Made by a program: the position numbers and the translations under genes. Shown piece after piece: positions 9,765 to 18,607 of a DNA stretch of 64,000 nt. Position 1 is the first letter of the stretch. Each line of letters begins with the position of its first letter. The notes beneath the pieces were generated by a model. That model was not told the DNA's origin. It searched no databases and saw only the letters and a program-made list of their open reading frames with translations. This stretch comes from CAYLNH01 sp964384625 (GTDB lineage Bacteria > Verrucomicrobiota > Lentisphaeria > JABSQK01), in assembly GCA_964384625.1 (NCBI GenBank), contig CAYLNH010000005.1:1-64000 (forward strand). Reading direction: 5' to 3'.

Positions 9765-11558
9765 ATGACAAGGAGAATGACGATGACAATGTCGAAGACA
9801 TACCTGATTGCCGCCGCGATGCTCGGCCTGGCCCTGACGGCGCCGGCGCAGTTGCCGAAGCCGAAGGTCGCGGGCAAGACGGTCGAGACGGCCAGACACA
9901 AGATCGAACTGGATGCCTCCGGGCTGCCCGCCCAGATCCACATCAACGCCGCCGAGCATGAGATCCCCGTAACGCTGCGCCGCGCCAAACTCAGTGACGC
10001 ACAGTTGCAGAGCATCGAACGCGGACCGCAACTGCGCGGGCCGATCCGGATTGAAGCCGTTGCCGGCGGCAACCGTGTCACGGCGAAAGCGGCCAAAGCG
10101 GCAGCGCCCAGGGCGAAGGGCGACGGTGTCGTCTGTGCGGCAAAGCTGGCCGCCGGTGCGGTCATGATCGATCTGGAGACGACGTATGCCGCGGATGGCT
10201 CGCTGGCCGGCAAACTGACCTGCAGCGGCGGGCCCGTAGATGAACTCGAACTGGTCGTGGATATCGCCGGTGCGGTCGATGCCTTTGTGGTGGGCGCCCC
10301 GTTGGCGGCGAAGTATGACGCCAGGGAATTCGTCCTGCCGGCGGAGGAAGGCAAGCTCTGGGGCAACGCCGCGGCGGACGCCAAGACCTGCGGCCGTGCG
10401 GCTCCTGGAGTGGTTAAACAGTTCTTCGTCGGCAGTGGCGGACGCGGCTTCACCTGGATGACCGACGGTAACGGTTTCGTGATCGATCCGGCGGCGTCCA
10501 TGATGACGTTGGAGCGCGACAAAAAGGGCGCTGTTACCTGGCGGATCAAGCTGGTCAACAAAACGGGTAAACTGAATAAGAGCAGCGTAAACTTTAAACT
10601 GCTGACCCATCCGGCGGTTCCGAAGTCGGCGGACTTCCGCAAGCAGAACTGGTTTGCCTTTCCGGCCCGGACGACGTCGGCGGACAAAGCGGTGACGGCC
10701 GAGGCCACGGCCGGCGCCGCGTTGCTCGCGGGCAAAGCCGGCGCTGAGGCGCCGGCCGGCAGCGATATCATCGCGCAGTATCCGGTCGCGTTGTTCCGCT
10801 ATCTCGCCGGGACGCATACGGGGCTGCACGCGCGGATTCGCAGCAACTCGGTCAAGGTCAACAATGCCGGCGGCAGCCGCATCCCCGATCGCGCGGTGCT
10901 CGGCCGGGCGCTCGTGCATGATATAGGCGTCGACGCCGCCAGCCTGGCGCACGTCAACGATGCCCGCCGCGTTGTTGCGGCACTCCATACGTTCGGGATT
11001 TTCGCCGGTGACGGCAACACCGAATTCCTGCCGTACTGGCGCAACCGGACGATCCTGCGTTACGGTGAGAACTTCGTCAAAGGCGGTACATTCAATCTCT
11101 CGAAGGAGGACCCGCACAAGGACGTCCTGGTCTCCGCGTATATCCGGCAGAAAGCCGACAAGAAGGGCTTCAAGGCGGCCGTTGTCCTGTTGAACGAAAG
11201 CGATGAAGAGGTGCGCGGGCGACTGCATATCCTGAATTCCGTGCGCTTGATGGGCGCGATGAACGCGCAGACCATGTCAGAGATCGTCAACGGCTACGAT
11301 TACTCCATGGCGCCGGACCAGAGTGACTACAGCAAGACGCGGGCGACGGCCGAAGCGGCCATGCGCCACAGCAAACTGACCTTTGCGCTCAAGGACATGG
11401 AAGACCATAGTGCCGTGGTTCGTGCGAAGTCCGCCAATCCGCGCGTCGATATCTATGGCCCGATCCATATCCGGGCGCATGACTTCCGCGTCCTGCATCT
11501 CTACACTTCGCCCGATCGCGCCGGGATACTGAACCCGCCGAAGAATAAAAGGAAATAA
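9765..11558 (+). CDS. Secreted paralogue of the preceding protein lacking the barrel segment
   Basis: A 597-residue exported protein: ATG 9765 sits 7 bases after AGGAGG and a signal peptide ends near APAQ. It aligns by eye to the C-terminal half of the upstream protein. ASGLPAQIHI matches TGLPRQIFI, the IERGPQL region matches LGRGPQV, and IIAQYPVALFRY matches TIVQFPNSLYRY. The roughly 230-residue stretch in between, holding the glycosidase-like barrel and its acidic motifs, is missing. The protein is therefore unlikely to keep the same catalysis and may bind or organise glycan. An alternative ATG at 9777 with AAGGAG is possible. The two genes are almost certainly cotranscribed. Confidence 0.7.
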   Translation: MTRRMTMTMSKTYLIAAAMLGLALTAPAQLPKPKVAGKTVETARHKIELDASGLPAQIHINAAEHEIPVTLRRAKLSDAQLQSIERGPQLRGPIRIEAVAGGNRVTAKAAKAAAPRAKGDGVVCAAKLAAGAVMIDLETTYAADGSLAGKLTCSGGPVDELELVVDIAGAVDAFVVGAPLAAKYDAREFVLPAEEGKLWGNAAADAKTCGRAAPGVVKQFFVGSGGRGFTWMTDGNGFVIDPAASMMTLERDKKGAVTWRIKLVNKTGKLNKSSVNFKLLTHPAVPKSADFRKQNWFAFPARTTSADKAVTAEATAGAALLAGKAGAEAPAGSDIIAQYPVALFRYLAGTHTGLHARIRSNSVKVNNAGGSRIPDRAVLGRALVHDIGVDAASLAHVNDARRVVAALHTFGIFAGDGNTEFLPYWRNRTILRYGENFVKGGTFNLSKEDPHKDVLVSAYIRQKADKKGFKAAVVLLNESDEEVRGRLHILNSVRLMGAMNAQTMSEIVNGYDYSMAPDQSDYSKTRATAEAAMRHSKLTFALKDMEDHSAVVRAKSANPRVDIYGPIHIRAHDFRVLHLYTSPDRAGILNPPKNKRK

Positions 11559-11575
11559 CCCAGCGGAGTCCAGCT

Positions 11576-12448
11576 ATGACCGGTCGCCAGTGTATGACCT
11601 TCCTGCTTGCGGCGGGGGTGTCCGCCGTGATTGCCGAGAACCCGAAGGTCACATTCGATGAACACGGGTGCTGCGAACCGGTGAAGGTCGTGGTCGACCG
11701 TACCAACCTCGAAGCCAGCGTCCCCGAGAGAATCCGGCGCCGGCTCAAAAGTCAACTGGCGGGACTGAAGGACGGTGATCGGCTGGAGATCGATATCGGC
11801 CGGATCTTTGATCAGAGTCAGGGCTATTCCGTCAACTATCCGAAATACGTCGTGCCCCTCGATGCCGAAGGACGCATGCACGGGGAGCAACGCTTCTACA
11901 AACCGTGGCAGCATCAGCCGATTGCCAGTGTGCCGTGGCAACACGGCAAACGGCACGGTGTCGAAAAAGCGTGGACCGGCGTCGTGATCAAGAAAAAATG
12001 GCGGCTTGTACTGGTCAAGGAGATCCCCTGGCAGAACGGCAGAATCCACGGAACAAAGAAACTCTACAGCACGACCGGCAAACTGAAATTTGAATGCACC
12101 TTCGTCAAGGGCAGGCAGCAGGGCGAAGCAAAGAGCTACGCGCCCAACGGCAAACTGTCGTGCGTCACCCGGTACAAAGACGGCGCTAAACAGGGCCGGG
12201 CCGTCTGGTACCATCCCGGGACGAATATCGTCAAGCGCGAAGTCGTCTATGTTGATGACCGCATCAACGGCGCGACGAAGGAGTTTTTCCCGAACGGGAA
12301 ACTCAAGCGCAAGATGCAGGTGAAAGACAGTGTGATGCACGGCGTTGTCGAGATGTACGCCGAGGATGGACGCTTGATTCGCAAGAGCTACTTCCTTGAC
12401 GGTGAAGGCGTCACCGAAGCGGAATTCAAACAGAAGCATAAACCATAG
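11576..12448 (+). CDS. Exported MORN-repeat protein (YwqK-like), copy 1
   Basis: A 290-residue protein with a short hydrophobic N-terminus (FLLAAGVSAVIA) consistent with export. From about residue 95 it carries a run of MORN_2-type repeats of roughly 22 residues built around G.xHG and NG.L motifs (GRMHGEQRFY, NGRIHGTKKLY, NGKLKFE, NGKLKRKMQ). Database names often call such proteins YwqK-family antitoxins, but no toxin partner is present and export argues against that role. It follows the glycosidase-like pair by 17 bases and precedes a close paralogue. The likely role is a periplasmic or surface scaffold; this is inference. Confidence 0.7.
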   Translation: MTGRQCMTFLLAAGVSAVIAENPKVTFDEHGCCEPVKVVVDRTNLEASVPERIRRRLKSQLAGLKDGDRLEIDIGRIFDQSQGYSVNYPKYVVPLDAEGRMHGEQRFYKPWQHQPIASVPWQHGKRHGVEKAWTGVVIKKKWRLVLVKEIPWQNGRIHGTKKLYSTTGKLKFECTFVKGRQQGEAKSYAPNGKLSCVTRYKDGAKQGRAVWYHPGTNIVKREVVYVDDRINGATKEFFPNGKLKRKMQVKDSVMHGVVEMYAEDGRLIRKSYFLDGEGVTEAEFKQKHKP

Positions 12449-12466
12449 AACTCCTCCGACTGTAGC

Positions 12467-12486
12467 CGTGAGCATTCCTGCTCACG
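12467..12486. repeat. Short perfect hairpin between MORN genes
   Basis: CGTGAGCA and TGCTCACG form a perfect 8-base stem around a TTCC loop. It lies in the 127-base gap between the two MORN-repeat genes. It may attenuate or separate their transcripts, or be a small dispersed repeat. Confidence 0.4.
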
Positions 12487-12575
12487 CGGCCGGAGTGGCT
12501 CAATCCGAGTGTGCCGCGAACAGGGATGCTCGCGATACAGCCTGCGAAAAACAATATCTGAAAAGGGAGTTACAT

Positions 12576-13466
12576 ATGACAGTCAGCCGCGTGCTGCTTG
12601 CCGGCCTCTTTCTGGCCCTGGGCGTCGCTGCCCATGCCCAGGACGAAGAAAAGAAAACCATCGTGGTGGCCGGCCCGAACGGCTTGCCGGACGAATATAA
12701 AGAAAGCCGCTACGTCAGCGAATTCGTCAAGCGCTACTACAAACCGCCGCGCCGACGGCGCCCGAAGAAGGGGCAGCCCGCGCCGCCGAAACCGCAGCCG
12801 AAAGGCAAAGTCCGGCTGACGATCGGCCGCTTCTTCGATTCCGGACACTCTGCCAGTACGAATAAGATGGAACCATTTGTGCAGCAGGCGGTCCCGCTGG
12901 ACGAGGACGGCAAGCCCCACGGAGAGGAACTCTATCTGAAAGTGCGGCACAACGGCCCGGTTCGCTCCGTCACCTGGAAACACGGCCGTAAGCACGGTCC
13001 GGAACGACTCTACGCGAAGGGCAAAGTCCGGGTGGAAATCCCGTGGCAGAACGGCAAGATGCACGGCGCCAAAAAGGTCTATGGCAACAACGGCAAACTC
13101 GTCTCCGAAGTCACCTTCGTGAACGGCAAACAGGAGGGCCTGGCCAAGAGCTATGGTCCCAAAGGCAACGTCGTTCGCGTCATCCCCTACAAAGACGGCA
13201 AGAAAAACGGCAAGGCTGTCGACTACTATCCCGGCACCAAGATCGTCAAGCGCGAAGTTGTCTACGAGGACGACGAAATCAACGGCACCACCAGAGAGTA
13301 CTTCGCCAACGGCAAACTCAAACGCAAGATGCAGATCAAGGGCAGCCTGATGCACGGCGTTATCGAGATGTACGACGAAGAATCCGGCCGGCTGGTGCGC
13401 AAGGCCTACTTCATCGAGGGCGACAGCGTCTCCGAAGCCGAGTTCAAGCAGAAGTACAAGCCGTAG
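12576..13466 (+). CDS. Exported MORN-repeat protein (YwqK-like), copy 2
   Basis: A 296-residue paralogue of the preceding gene. ATG 12576 follows AAGGGAG and gives a classical signal peptide (VLLAGLFLALGVAAHAQ). A basic proline-rich stretch follows (PPRRRRPKKGQPAPPKPQ), then the same MORN_2 repeat array (DGKPHGEELY, NGKMHGAKKVY, NGKQEGLAKSY, NGKLKRKMQIKG). Both copies end in nearly the same tail (SEAEFKQKYKP and TEAEFKQKHKP). The N-terminal halves differ much more than the repeats, so the duplication is old and the front ends have diverged. The function is unknown. Confidence 0.75.
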   Translation: MTVSRVLLAGLFLALGVAAHAQDEEKKTIVVAGPNGLPDEYKESRYVSEFVKRYYKPPRRRRPKKGQPAPPKPQPKGKVRLTIGRFFDSGHSASTNKMEPFVQQAVPLDEDGKPHGEELYLKVRHNGPVRSVTWKHGRKHGPERLYAKGKVRVEIPWQNGKMHGAKKVYGNNGKLVSEVTFVNGKQEGLAKSYGPKGNVVRVIPYKDGKKNGKAVDYYPGTKIVKREVVYEDDEINGTTREYFANGKLKRKMQIKGSLMHGVIEMYDEESGRLVRKAYFIEGDSVSEAEFKQKYKP

Positions 13467-14182
13467 GAAGAGGGGCATTGGTCAACAGCGGCTGATGCCG
13501 CGTCAGCAGTCAGTCGGAGAGGACGCGATGACTTCATGACCCGATGATGCCGAGGGCAGCGTGGCGCACACCGCGAGATTCGGCCATTGGAACGCCGGCC
13601 TCCTGCCGGCTACGATCCGGGTTGCGTGATCGAACCAGTCCCTGTCGCCGGAATTGTCACCCACCAAGCACACTGCCAAGCCATCTGCGACCGTCAGGTG
13701 TTATTCGGTCTGGTGGTCGATTGTGCCCCATTCACGACCGAGGCAAGCCGATGGGTCAGCACTGCAGGCCATCCGCGGTCCGCACCGGGGATCGACCTGA
13801 GTCGCAATGAGCGTCCCGGCATACCGCCGGGAAAGGAGCGCGGTGTCCCGCGTTCCTGTTCCGCGGCGCAGTCGAAACACGGGACGGAGGCCCGTGCTGC
13901 CTGGGAACGGCCTCTCAAATGCAAGGTCCTCCTTTGGTTTTCTGTGCACGTGCACAAAAAACGGCTGCCGCCTTGGAACCGCCCGCCCCGGGTGCTGTCC
14001 TAGAGAGTGGCTGCACCCGGGTGCAATTTTCTCTGTGAACTTGCATTTGGCTGCATATGCAGGCAGGTTTCGATACCCCAGACAATCACCAGCGCTGAAC
14101 TCAGTCCGAATAATATGAACGTTCAAACCGGCGCCGAAGAACAATTTGCGTGAAACACGAACCAATACGCAGGAGGTACCAA
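13467..14182. other. Long intergenic region with degenerate repeats
   Basis: No convincing gene lies in these 716 bases. The region holds short inverted repeats (GCCGGC around 13600) and a stretch near 13870-13910 resembling one near 19265-19300. The segment around 13478-13550 resembles 18640-18750 downstream of the ExbB/ExbD operon. The last 150 bases lead into the exbB ribosome-binding site; no promoter could be fixed. Confidence 0.4.
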
Positions 14183-15061
14183 GTGACGATCCGTAAAGCC
14201 GTCCTGATTGCCGCCGCGGCGCTGCTGTTGCCCGCCGTCGGCCTGGCGCAGAAGAAGAAGGCCAACAGCAAACCGGCTGCTGCCGCCAAACCGGCAGTCG
14301 CAAAGACCGCTGAGAATCCGGCTTCGGTCCCGGCCGAACCCGCCGTTGATCTGTCCAAGGCGCCGGCGGAAGCCGGCGAGAAGAAGACCTATCTTGACGA
14401 GTTCTTCGACAAGGTAAAGAAGGGCGGCGTCATCATGATCATCCTGCTGGCGCTGTCGGTCATCGGTGTCGGCTATATTCTGGAGCGGCTGGTCAACCTG
14501 CGGCGCGGGCGTATTGCGACGCCGGGGCTGACCGAAACCATCAATGAACTCTATCTGTCGGGGCAGTTCGACGAACTGCACGCGGTCTGCAAAAACGACC
14601 GCAGCGCGTTGTCCCGCATCATCCTGGCGGTGGTTGATCACCGCAATTGCTCGGTGGCGGACGTGCAGACCATCGCCGGCGACATCGGTTCACGGGTGTT
14701 GCGGAACCATCTGCAGAAGGCCTATCCCCTGGCCATCATTGCGACCATGGCGCCGCTGCTCGGGCTGCTGGGGACGATTATCGGCATGATCGGCGCCTTC
14801 GGCACGGTTGCCAGTGTCGGCGAGATGGGGAACGCCAGTATTCTGGCGGACGACATCGCCAAGGCCCTGGTGACGACGGCCGGCGGGTTGATCGTGGCCA
14901 TCCCGATGCTCGGCTGCTACCACTTCTTCAAGTCGCGCACGAACAACTTCGCGATTGATCTGGAGGAAGACGTATCTGAATTGATCAGCGCCTGGTTCCT
15001 GAAGGATCAGGACGAGTTGGCGCCGGCTCCCGCGGAAGCTGCGGCCGACTACGAAGATTAG
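14183..15061 (+). CDS. exbB: MotA/TolQ/ExbB proton channel family protein
   Basis: A 292-residue inner-membrane protein starting at GTG 14183, six bases after AGGAGG. A cleavable signal sequence (about 1-26) and an Ala/Lys-rich segment precede the family core. The first core membrane helix is IMIILLALSVIGVGYILE; the two-helix hairpin follows, with the conserved stretch MAPLLGLLGTIIGMIGAF and a second helix ending in GGLIVAIPMLGCYHFF. ExbB pentamers use proton motive force with ExbD to energise an outer-membrane or envelope partner. The signal peptide plus periplasmic extension is a known ExbB variant. It is the first gene of a three-gene operon. Confidence 0.9.
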   Translation: MTIRKAVLIAAAALLLPAVGLAQKKKANSKPAAAAKPAVAKTAENPASVPAEPAVDLSKAPAEAGEKKTYLDEFFDKVKKGGVIMIILLALSVIGVGYILERLVNLRRGRIATPGLTETINELYLSGQFDELHAVCKNDRSALSRIILAVVDHRNCSVADVQTIAGDIGSRVLRNHLQKAYPLAIIATMAPLLGLLGTIIGMIGAFGTVASVGEMGNASILADDIAKALVTTAGGLIVAIPMLGCYHFFKSRTNNFAIDLEEDVSELISAWFLKDQDELAPAPAEAAADYED

Positions 15062-15081
15062 AACAGCGGAAGGATTCAGCC

Positions 15082-15498
15082 ATGCGCTTCAATGTGTCCG
15101 ATGACGAAGGCACCGAGATCCAGATGACGCCGTTGATCGACTGCGTCTTTCTGCTGCTGATCTTCTTTCTCGTTGCCACGGTCATGAAGAAAATCGAAAA
15201 GGAATTGCCGGTGGAACTGCCGCGTTCGGCGGCGGCGATGGAGATGGCTCAACAGGAGGACATCCTGATAATCTCGATTGACGCAGCCGGCAACTACTAT
15301 CTGGGGGCAACCCCGATCTCGCTGGAAATTCTGCATTCCCGCCTGCGGGAAACGGCGAAGACCAATCCGAACCGTCGCATTCGCATCGACGGCGACCGGC
15401 GGGCGCCGTTCCAGAGTTTTGTACATCTGATGGATCTATGTCGATTCGAGGGTTTGAAAAATGTCGGAGTCCACACCAAATCGGAACGCAAGCGGTAG
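15082..15498 (+). CDS. exbD: ExbD/TolR biopolymer transport protein
   Basis: A 138-residue protein with the ExbD layout: a short cytoplasmic start, one membrane helix (TPLIDCVFLLLIFFLVATVM) containing the conserved proton-binding Asp, and a periplasmic beta/alpha domain (IDAAGNYYLGATPISLEILHSRLRE). It begins 20 bases after exbB with GGAAGG upstream. Its last 38 bases overlap the start of the next gene in another frame, which implies translational coupling of channel and partner. Confidence 0.92.
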   Translation: MRFNVSDDEGTEIQMTPLIDCVFLLLIFFLVATVMKKIEKELPVELPRSAAAMEMAQQEDILIISIDAAGNYYLGATPISLEILHSRLRETAKTNPNRRIRIDGDRRAPFQSFVHLMDLCRFEGLKNVGVHTKSERKR

Positions 15499-18400
15499 CC
15501 CGTTCCACCGCACCTGTCTTTCCCGCCGACGCGAGCGCGGCGGCACGCTCTGGGTCTTCGGCTCGATGCTGGTCCACGCGATCGCCGTCGGCATGCTGGT
15601 GTTCTTTGTCGTCAAGGACGTTGATCTCAAAGAGAAACTGAAGCAGCAGCAGGAACGCACGATGGCGGCGGAGCATGTCGAGAAGGTCGCCGAGCACATC
15701 CAGGACGCCAACGTCGAAGCACTCCGGTCGAACGTCCTCGGACTGATGGATGTCAAGAGTGAACTCGACGCTATGGTGCGCGGCAGCGGCCAGGTCTACA
15801 GCAAGTTTGCCGAAGAACAGATGAATCGCGATCCGGCGACGCTGGTGCAACTGCTGCGGGAGTCGATTGCGTCCTTGAAACAGGCCGAGGAGCACCAGCA
15901 CCAATTGGTCCCGGCGCTGCGGGAAGAGCTGCCGTTCAATCCCAAGAGCAGCGACAAGGAGGTCCTTGAAACACTCAAGCAGAAGAAAGCCGTGATCCGG
16001 AAGCACAGCGTTCCGGTGCGCGACGGCCTGGCCAGATCGGAAGAGACCATGGCGCAGGCGTTGACGGAACTGGGCTGGGTCGCGACTGAGGACCTGCGCC
16101 GGCGGCAGCAAGAGCTCTGTGCGCTGCAGAACGAAGCCCGCGCCGCGCAGAACACCGCCAATCAGAACTGGGGCCATCTGCGCTATAACCAGGGACGGCT
16201 CGGCCGCGTGAAGTACGATGTCAAACGCGCGAAAGACCACCTGGCCTCGGCGAAGCAGGAGGTCCCGACCTGGGAAGCCCGGGTCGCCAATCGCAAGAAA
16301 GAATTGGTCGCTGCCAAAGAGCGCTATGCCGACGCGATGAGGAAATACGAAGCCGCGAAGGACAAGGCCGAAGCCATGAAGAAGGCGCTGGCCGCCGCCG
16401 ACAAGGCCAAGGCAGACAAGAAGAAACTGCGGTCGCTCCGGAACAACGTCAAGAAAGCCGACCGCGCCGCCGGCGGCGCCAGGAAGAACATGGGCCGTGC
16501 CAAAGGCGCGATTGCGAAGACGGAGAAAAGTTTGCGTAGCGATATCAACCGCCTGGAACAGAAGGCCAAACCGGGAGTGCCCAAAGCAGAAGCCCAGCTC
16601 GGCGACAAAACCAAACGGCTGCAGAAACTGGAAACCGATATCGCCAACATGATGAAAACCTGGGAGGATTCCAGTCGGAAGTCGAACGAGATCCTCAAAC
16701 AGATCATCCCCCGCGAAGAGAAAATCCTGGCGGACCTGCTGGCGTTTCTTAAAAGCCGGCAGCCGACGGCGCCGGCGACACCCCGGCCGCTGCCTACGGT
16801 GACCGACATGAAGACGGTCTACGAAATGGACCTCGCCCAGTTGTATGAGACGGCGGACCGGCTCGAAGCACAGATTGTCGAGGAATACAAGACCGTGCGC
16901 GGCATCAAACTGGCGATGCTGCGGGCGATGGTCCTGAAAACGGCTGTCAGCTACATCGACGCTCCCAAACCGGAGCGGCTGGAGATCGCCGACGAATTGC
17001 TGATCGGCACGCCGACGTCGGCCAAGGGCCTGGAACGCCAGAAGGTCGCGATCAAAGCGGCGCTGGCGGAGGGCGGCAAGATGGAAGCCTACTGCCGGGC
17101 GCTTTTGGCATCACTGCTCGAGGAAGAGCAGCAGGAAGAACTGGGTGCGGATATCCTGGCCGAAGAAGAATTGGCGGCGGAAGAGCCCATGGACCAGCCC
17201 GAAGAGGAATTGACTGCCGAGCAGGAGGAACTGCTGGAGGATTTCAAGACGCTGAAAAAGGAGATCGAGGAAGCGATCGACGAAGGCGAGGACATCAAGG
17301 ACGCCATTGAAAAGGCCATGGACGTGGCTGAGGAACAGGAGCTCAACGAGGAGTTGAAAGAGGAGCTTAAAGAAGCCCTCGAAGAAGCTGTTGACGAGCT
17401 TGAGGAAGAAGTAGCCGAAGCTCCTGAGGAAGCAGAGGCCGAAGAAGCCGCCGAAGCCGAAGAAGCCGCTGAAGAAGGTGGCGAAAAGGCTGCCGAAGCC
17501 GCTGAAGAGGGCGGCGAAGAAGCTGCCGAAGAGGGCGGCAAACTCGCTGCTGCCAAGAAGGCGATGAAGGCGGCTGCCGGAAAAGTGATTGATGGCGCTG
17601 TTGCTGCCGCCGAGGGCGGCGAGCAAGCTGCTGAAGGCGGCGAAGCAACAGCAGAAGGCGGCGAGGACGCTGCAGAAGGCGGTGAGGACGCTGCTGAAGG
17701 CGGCGAGAAGGCGACGGCCGATGCCGGCAAGGCCGCGGCGGCCGCAGCCAAAGCCGCTGCCGCCGCGCTCAAGGGACAACTCGCCAAGGCCGCTGCCATG
17801 GAAGCTGCCTCCAGTGAAACCACCGCTCGTGCCGTGGACCTCAGTGGCCTGATGAAAATGAGTGGGAAGGCCGTGCAGGCGGCGATGGCGAAAGCCGCCG
17901 CCGGGACGTCGTCGAAATCATCGTCGTCCAGCGCCGCAAGCAATACCAGCGGCGGCAGTCGTGGAACGCAGGGCGGCGGTGCCGGCGCCCGAACCGTAAC
18001 GAAACAGCAGGTCAAGCAGTATATTCGGATCCCGTCAGGGGTGCCGCCGCTGCACTCGAAGACCGGCGGTATGCGATGGGGCCGGATCATCAGCAAGAAG
18101 TCGGGGACGCCCACGTCCTGGCTGGTGATCGACAGTTGGTATGTGGTTGGCCCGTGGCCGAACCCGGCCCGCGCCAACCGTGACCGCAAGTTCCCGCCCG
18201 AGAACGCCATTGACCTGGATGCCAGTTACATCGGCAAAGACGGCAAGCCCATGAAGTGGGAATGGACGCAGGCAACCACCGCCTGGCATTGGACCAATGT
18301 CCTGCCGCCGTCGCAACAGCCGTATGCAATCTACTACTTCTTCACTGAAGTCTGGTGTGATGAGGAGTGTGATCTCTGGCTGGCCACGGGCAGCGACGAC

Positions 18401-18607
18401 AAATCCAAGATCTGGGTCAACGACATGCTCATCTGGGAAAGCGGGCCCTGGCACAAGAACTGGCGGATCAACGAAGGGTTTCGCAAAGTCCACTTCAAGA
18501 AAGGCCGCAACAAGATCCTGTATCGGCTGGAGAACGGCCACGGCGGTGCGGCGATGTCGTTGTCGGTTCGCACGGCGCCATGGAAAGAACCGCCGCCGAA
18601 GAAGTAG
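15461..18607 (+). CDS. Large membrane-anchored coiled-coil protein of an Exb operon
   Basis: A 1048-residue protein of unrecognised family. A single N-terminal helix (about 30-52, GSMLVHAIAVGMLVFFVVKDV) with a basic flank gives TonB-like topology. A Lys/Glu/Ala-rich region at about 55-520 should be a long alpha-helical coiled coil. An acidic segment (about 550-650) follows, then an EGGE-Ala repeat region (about 665-760), a Ser/Gly-rich hinge (about 805-845), and a folded C-terminal domain (about 890-1040). That last domain contains GPWPNP, a tryptophan-rich stretch and WVNDMLIWESGP, resembling PA14-like or carbohydrate-binding sandwiches. It overlaps exbD, so it is probably the energised partner standing in for TonB/TolA. 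That role is inference. Confidence 0.75.
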   Translation: MSESTPNRNASGSPFHRTCLSRRRERGGTLWVFGSMLVHAIAVGMLVFFVVKDVDLKEKLKQQQERTMAAEHVEKVAEHIQDANVEALRSNVLGLMDVKSELDAMVRGSGQVYSKFAEEQMNRDPATLVQLLRESIASLKQAEEHQHQLVPALREELPFNPKSSDKEVLETLKQKKAVIRKHSVPVRDGLARSEETMAQALTELGWVATEDLRRRQQELCALQNEARAAQNTANQNWGHLRYNQGRLGRVKYDVKRAKDHLASAKQEVPTWEARVANRKKELVAAKERYADAMRKYEAAKDKAEAMKKALAAADKAKADKKKLRSLRNNVKKADRAAGGARKNMGRAKGAIAKTEKSLRSDINRLEQKAKPGVPKAEAQLGDKTKRLQKLETDIANMMKTWEDSSRKSNEILKQIIPREEKILADLLAFLKSRQPTAPATPRPLPTVTDMKTVYEMDLAQLYETADRLEAQIVEEYKTVRGIKLAMLRAMVLKTAVSYIDAPKPERLEIADELLIGTPTSAKGLERQKVAIKAALAEGGKMEAYCRALLASLLEEEQQEELGADILAEEELAAEEPMDQPEEELTAEQEELLEDFKTLKKEIEEAIDEGEDIKDAIEKAMDVAEEQELNEELKEELKEALEEAVDELEEEVAEAPEEAEAEEAAEAEEAAEEGGEKAAEAAEEGGEEAAEEGGKLAAAKKAMKAAAGKVIDGAVAAAEGGEQAAEGGEATAEGGEDAAEGGEDAAEGGEKATADAGKAAAAAAKAAAAALKGQLAKAAAMEAASSETTARAVDLSGLMKMSGKAVQAAMAKAAAGTSSKSSSSSAASNTSGGSRGTQGGGAGARTVTKQQVKQYIRIPSGVPPLHSKTGGMRWGRIISKKSGTPTSWLVIDSWYVVGPWPNPARANRDRKFPPENAIDLDASYIGKDGKPMKWEWTQATTAWHWTNVLPPSQQPYAIYYFFTEVWCDEECDLWLATGSDDKSKIWVNDMLIWESGPWHKNWRINEGFRKVHFKKGRNKILYRLENGHGGAAMSLSVRTAPWKEPPPKK

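Noticed and set aside
6119..11228. Several antisense frames of 587-846 codons opposite the paralogous glycosidase-like genes
   Set aside because: They mirror codon bias of the real genes, have no signal peptide, ribosome-binding site or family motif, and overlap each other.
11576..13466. MORN-repeat pair as a YwqK-type toxin-antitoxin system
   Set aside because: Both genes are of the same type, appear exported, and no toxin-like gene adjoins them.
17089..18210. Ser/Ala-rich antisense frame opposite the Exb coiled-coil gene
   Set aside because: Low-complexity sequence created by the reverse complement of Glu/Ala/Gly repeats; no independent support.
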